64,000 nt of DNA from Saprospiraceae bacterium (lineage in GTDB: Bacteria > Bacteroidota > Bacteroidia > Chitinophagales > Saprospiraceae). Below, piece by piece: positions 63,986-64,000 of the stretch. The position numbers and the translations under genes are program-made. The notes under the pieces were generated by a model that searched no databases, was not told where the DNA came from, and was given only the letters and a program-made list of their open reading frames with translations. The stretch is taken from positions 135,898-199,897 of the forward strand of contig JABSSL010000008.1 of the NCBI GenBank assembly GCA_013214355.1, in the 5' to 3' direction. Each line of letters starts with the position of its first letter. Position 1 is the first letter of the stretch.

Positions 63986-64000
63986 AAAGCTGTAAGATAT

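Noticed and set aside
1-64000. CRISPR arrays, tRNA or rRNA genes, prophage
   Set aside because: No regularly spaced repeat array of more than three units, no tRNA-like or rRNA-like sequence, and no phage structural genes were recognised by eye.

Overview
The window looks like a chromosomal segment from a marine or aquatic Bacteroidota bacterium, perhaps of the Saprospiria/Lewinella type. The phylum call rests on TAnnTTTG-type promoter elements, DUF6090 and FucP-family proteins, PD40 lipoproteins and weak Shine-Dalgarno signals; the finer placement is a guess. I see no rRNA, tRNA, CRISPR array or phage genes.

Positions 1-28700 hold the left part of a lipopeptide gene cluster, all on the minus strand and cut by the left edge of the window. 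In transcription order it contains a small unknown protein, a NusG-family antiterminator, a CmlA-type diiron beta-hydroxylase, an Sfp-type phosphopantetheinyl transferase, and three giant synthetases. The synthetases read FAAL-T-C-A-T-E, then C-A-T-E-C-A-T-E-C-A-T, then TubC-type docking domain-C-A-T-E-C... Specificity residues read by eye suggest acyl-D-Asn-D-Ser-D-(basic)-L-Gln-D-(Phe/Tyr)-..., with at least one residue probably beta-hydroxylated. Just upstream is a self-contained transcription unit for a 38-residue double-glycine-leader peptide that is too short for most gene callers.

Positions 29000-41000 are mixed. They hold a helical-repeat protein with a folate enzyme, a secreted protein cut off by an IS4-family insertion sequence, a P-loop kinase broken by one stop codon, an S41 peptidase, and a coupled operon of dipeptidase, membrane-anchored protein, 30-residue membrane peptide and sodium symporter.

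Positions 41299-44950 hold the most system-like unit of unknown function: five tightly packed genes (DUF2589 protein, a companion, a helical protein, a subtilisin-like protease without export signal, and a tiny protein resembling a subtilisin propeptide/inhibitor).

Positions 45000-64000 are mainly carbohydrate and sugar-acid metabolism: mannonate dehydratase, a DUF1593 hydrolase, a cupin, a DODA-type dioxygenase, an IMPase with a small-molecule kinase, and a hexarate module (glucarate dehydratase, GntP permease, 5-dehydro-4-deoxyglucarate dehydratase). After these come a GH26-like lipoprotein, a PhoD phosphatase, a ROK kinase, a FucP-type transporter, a stand-alone cyclase-type membrane anchor, a DUF6090 protein and a TIM-barrel epimerase lipoprotein.
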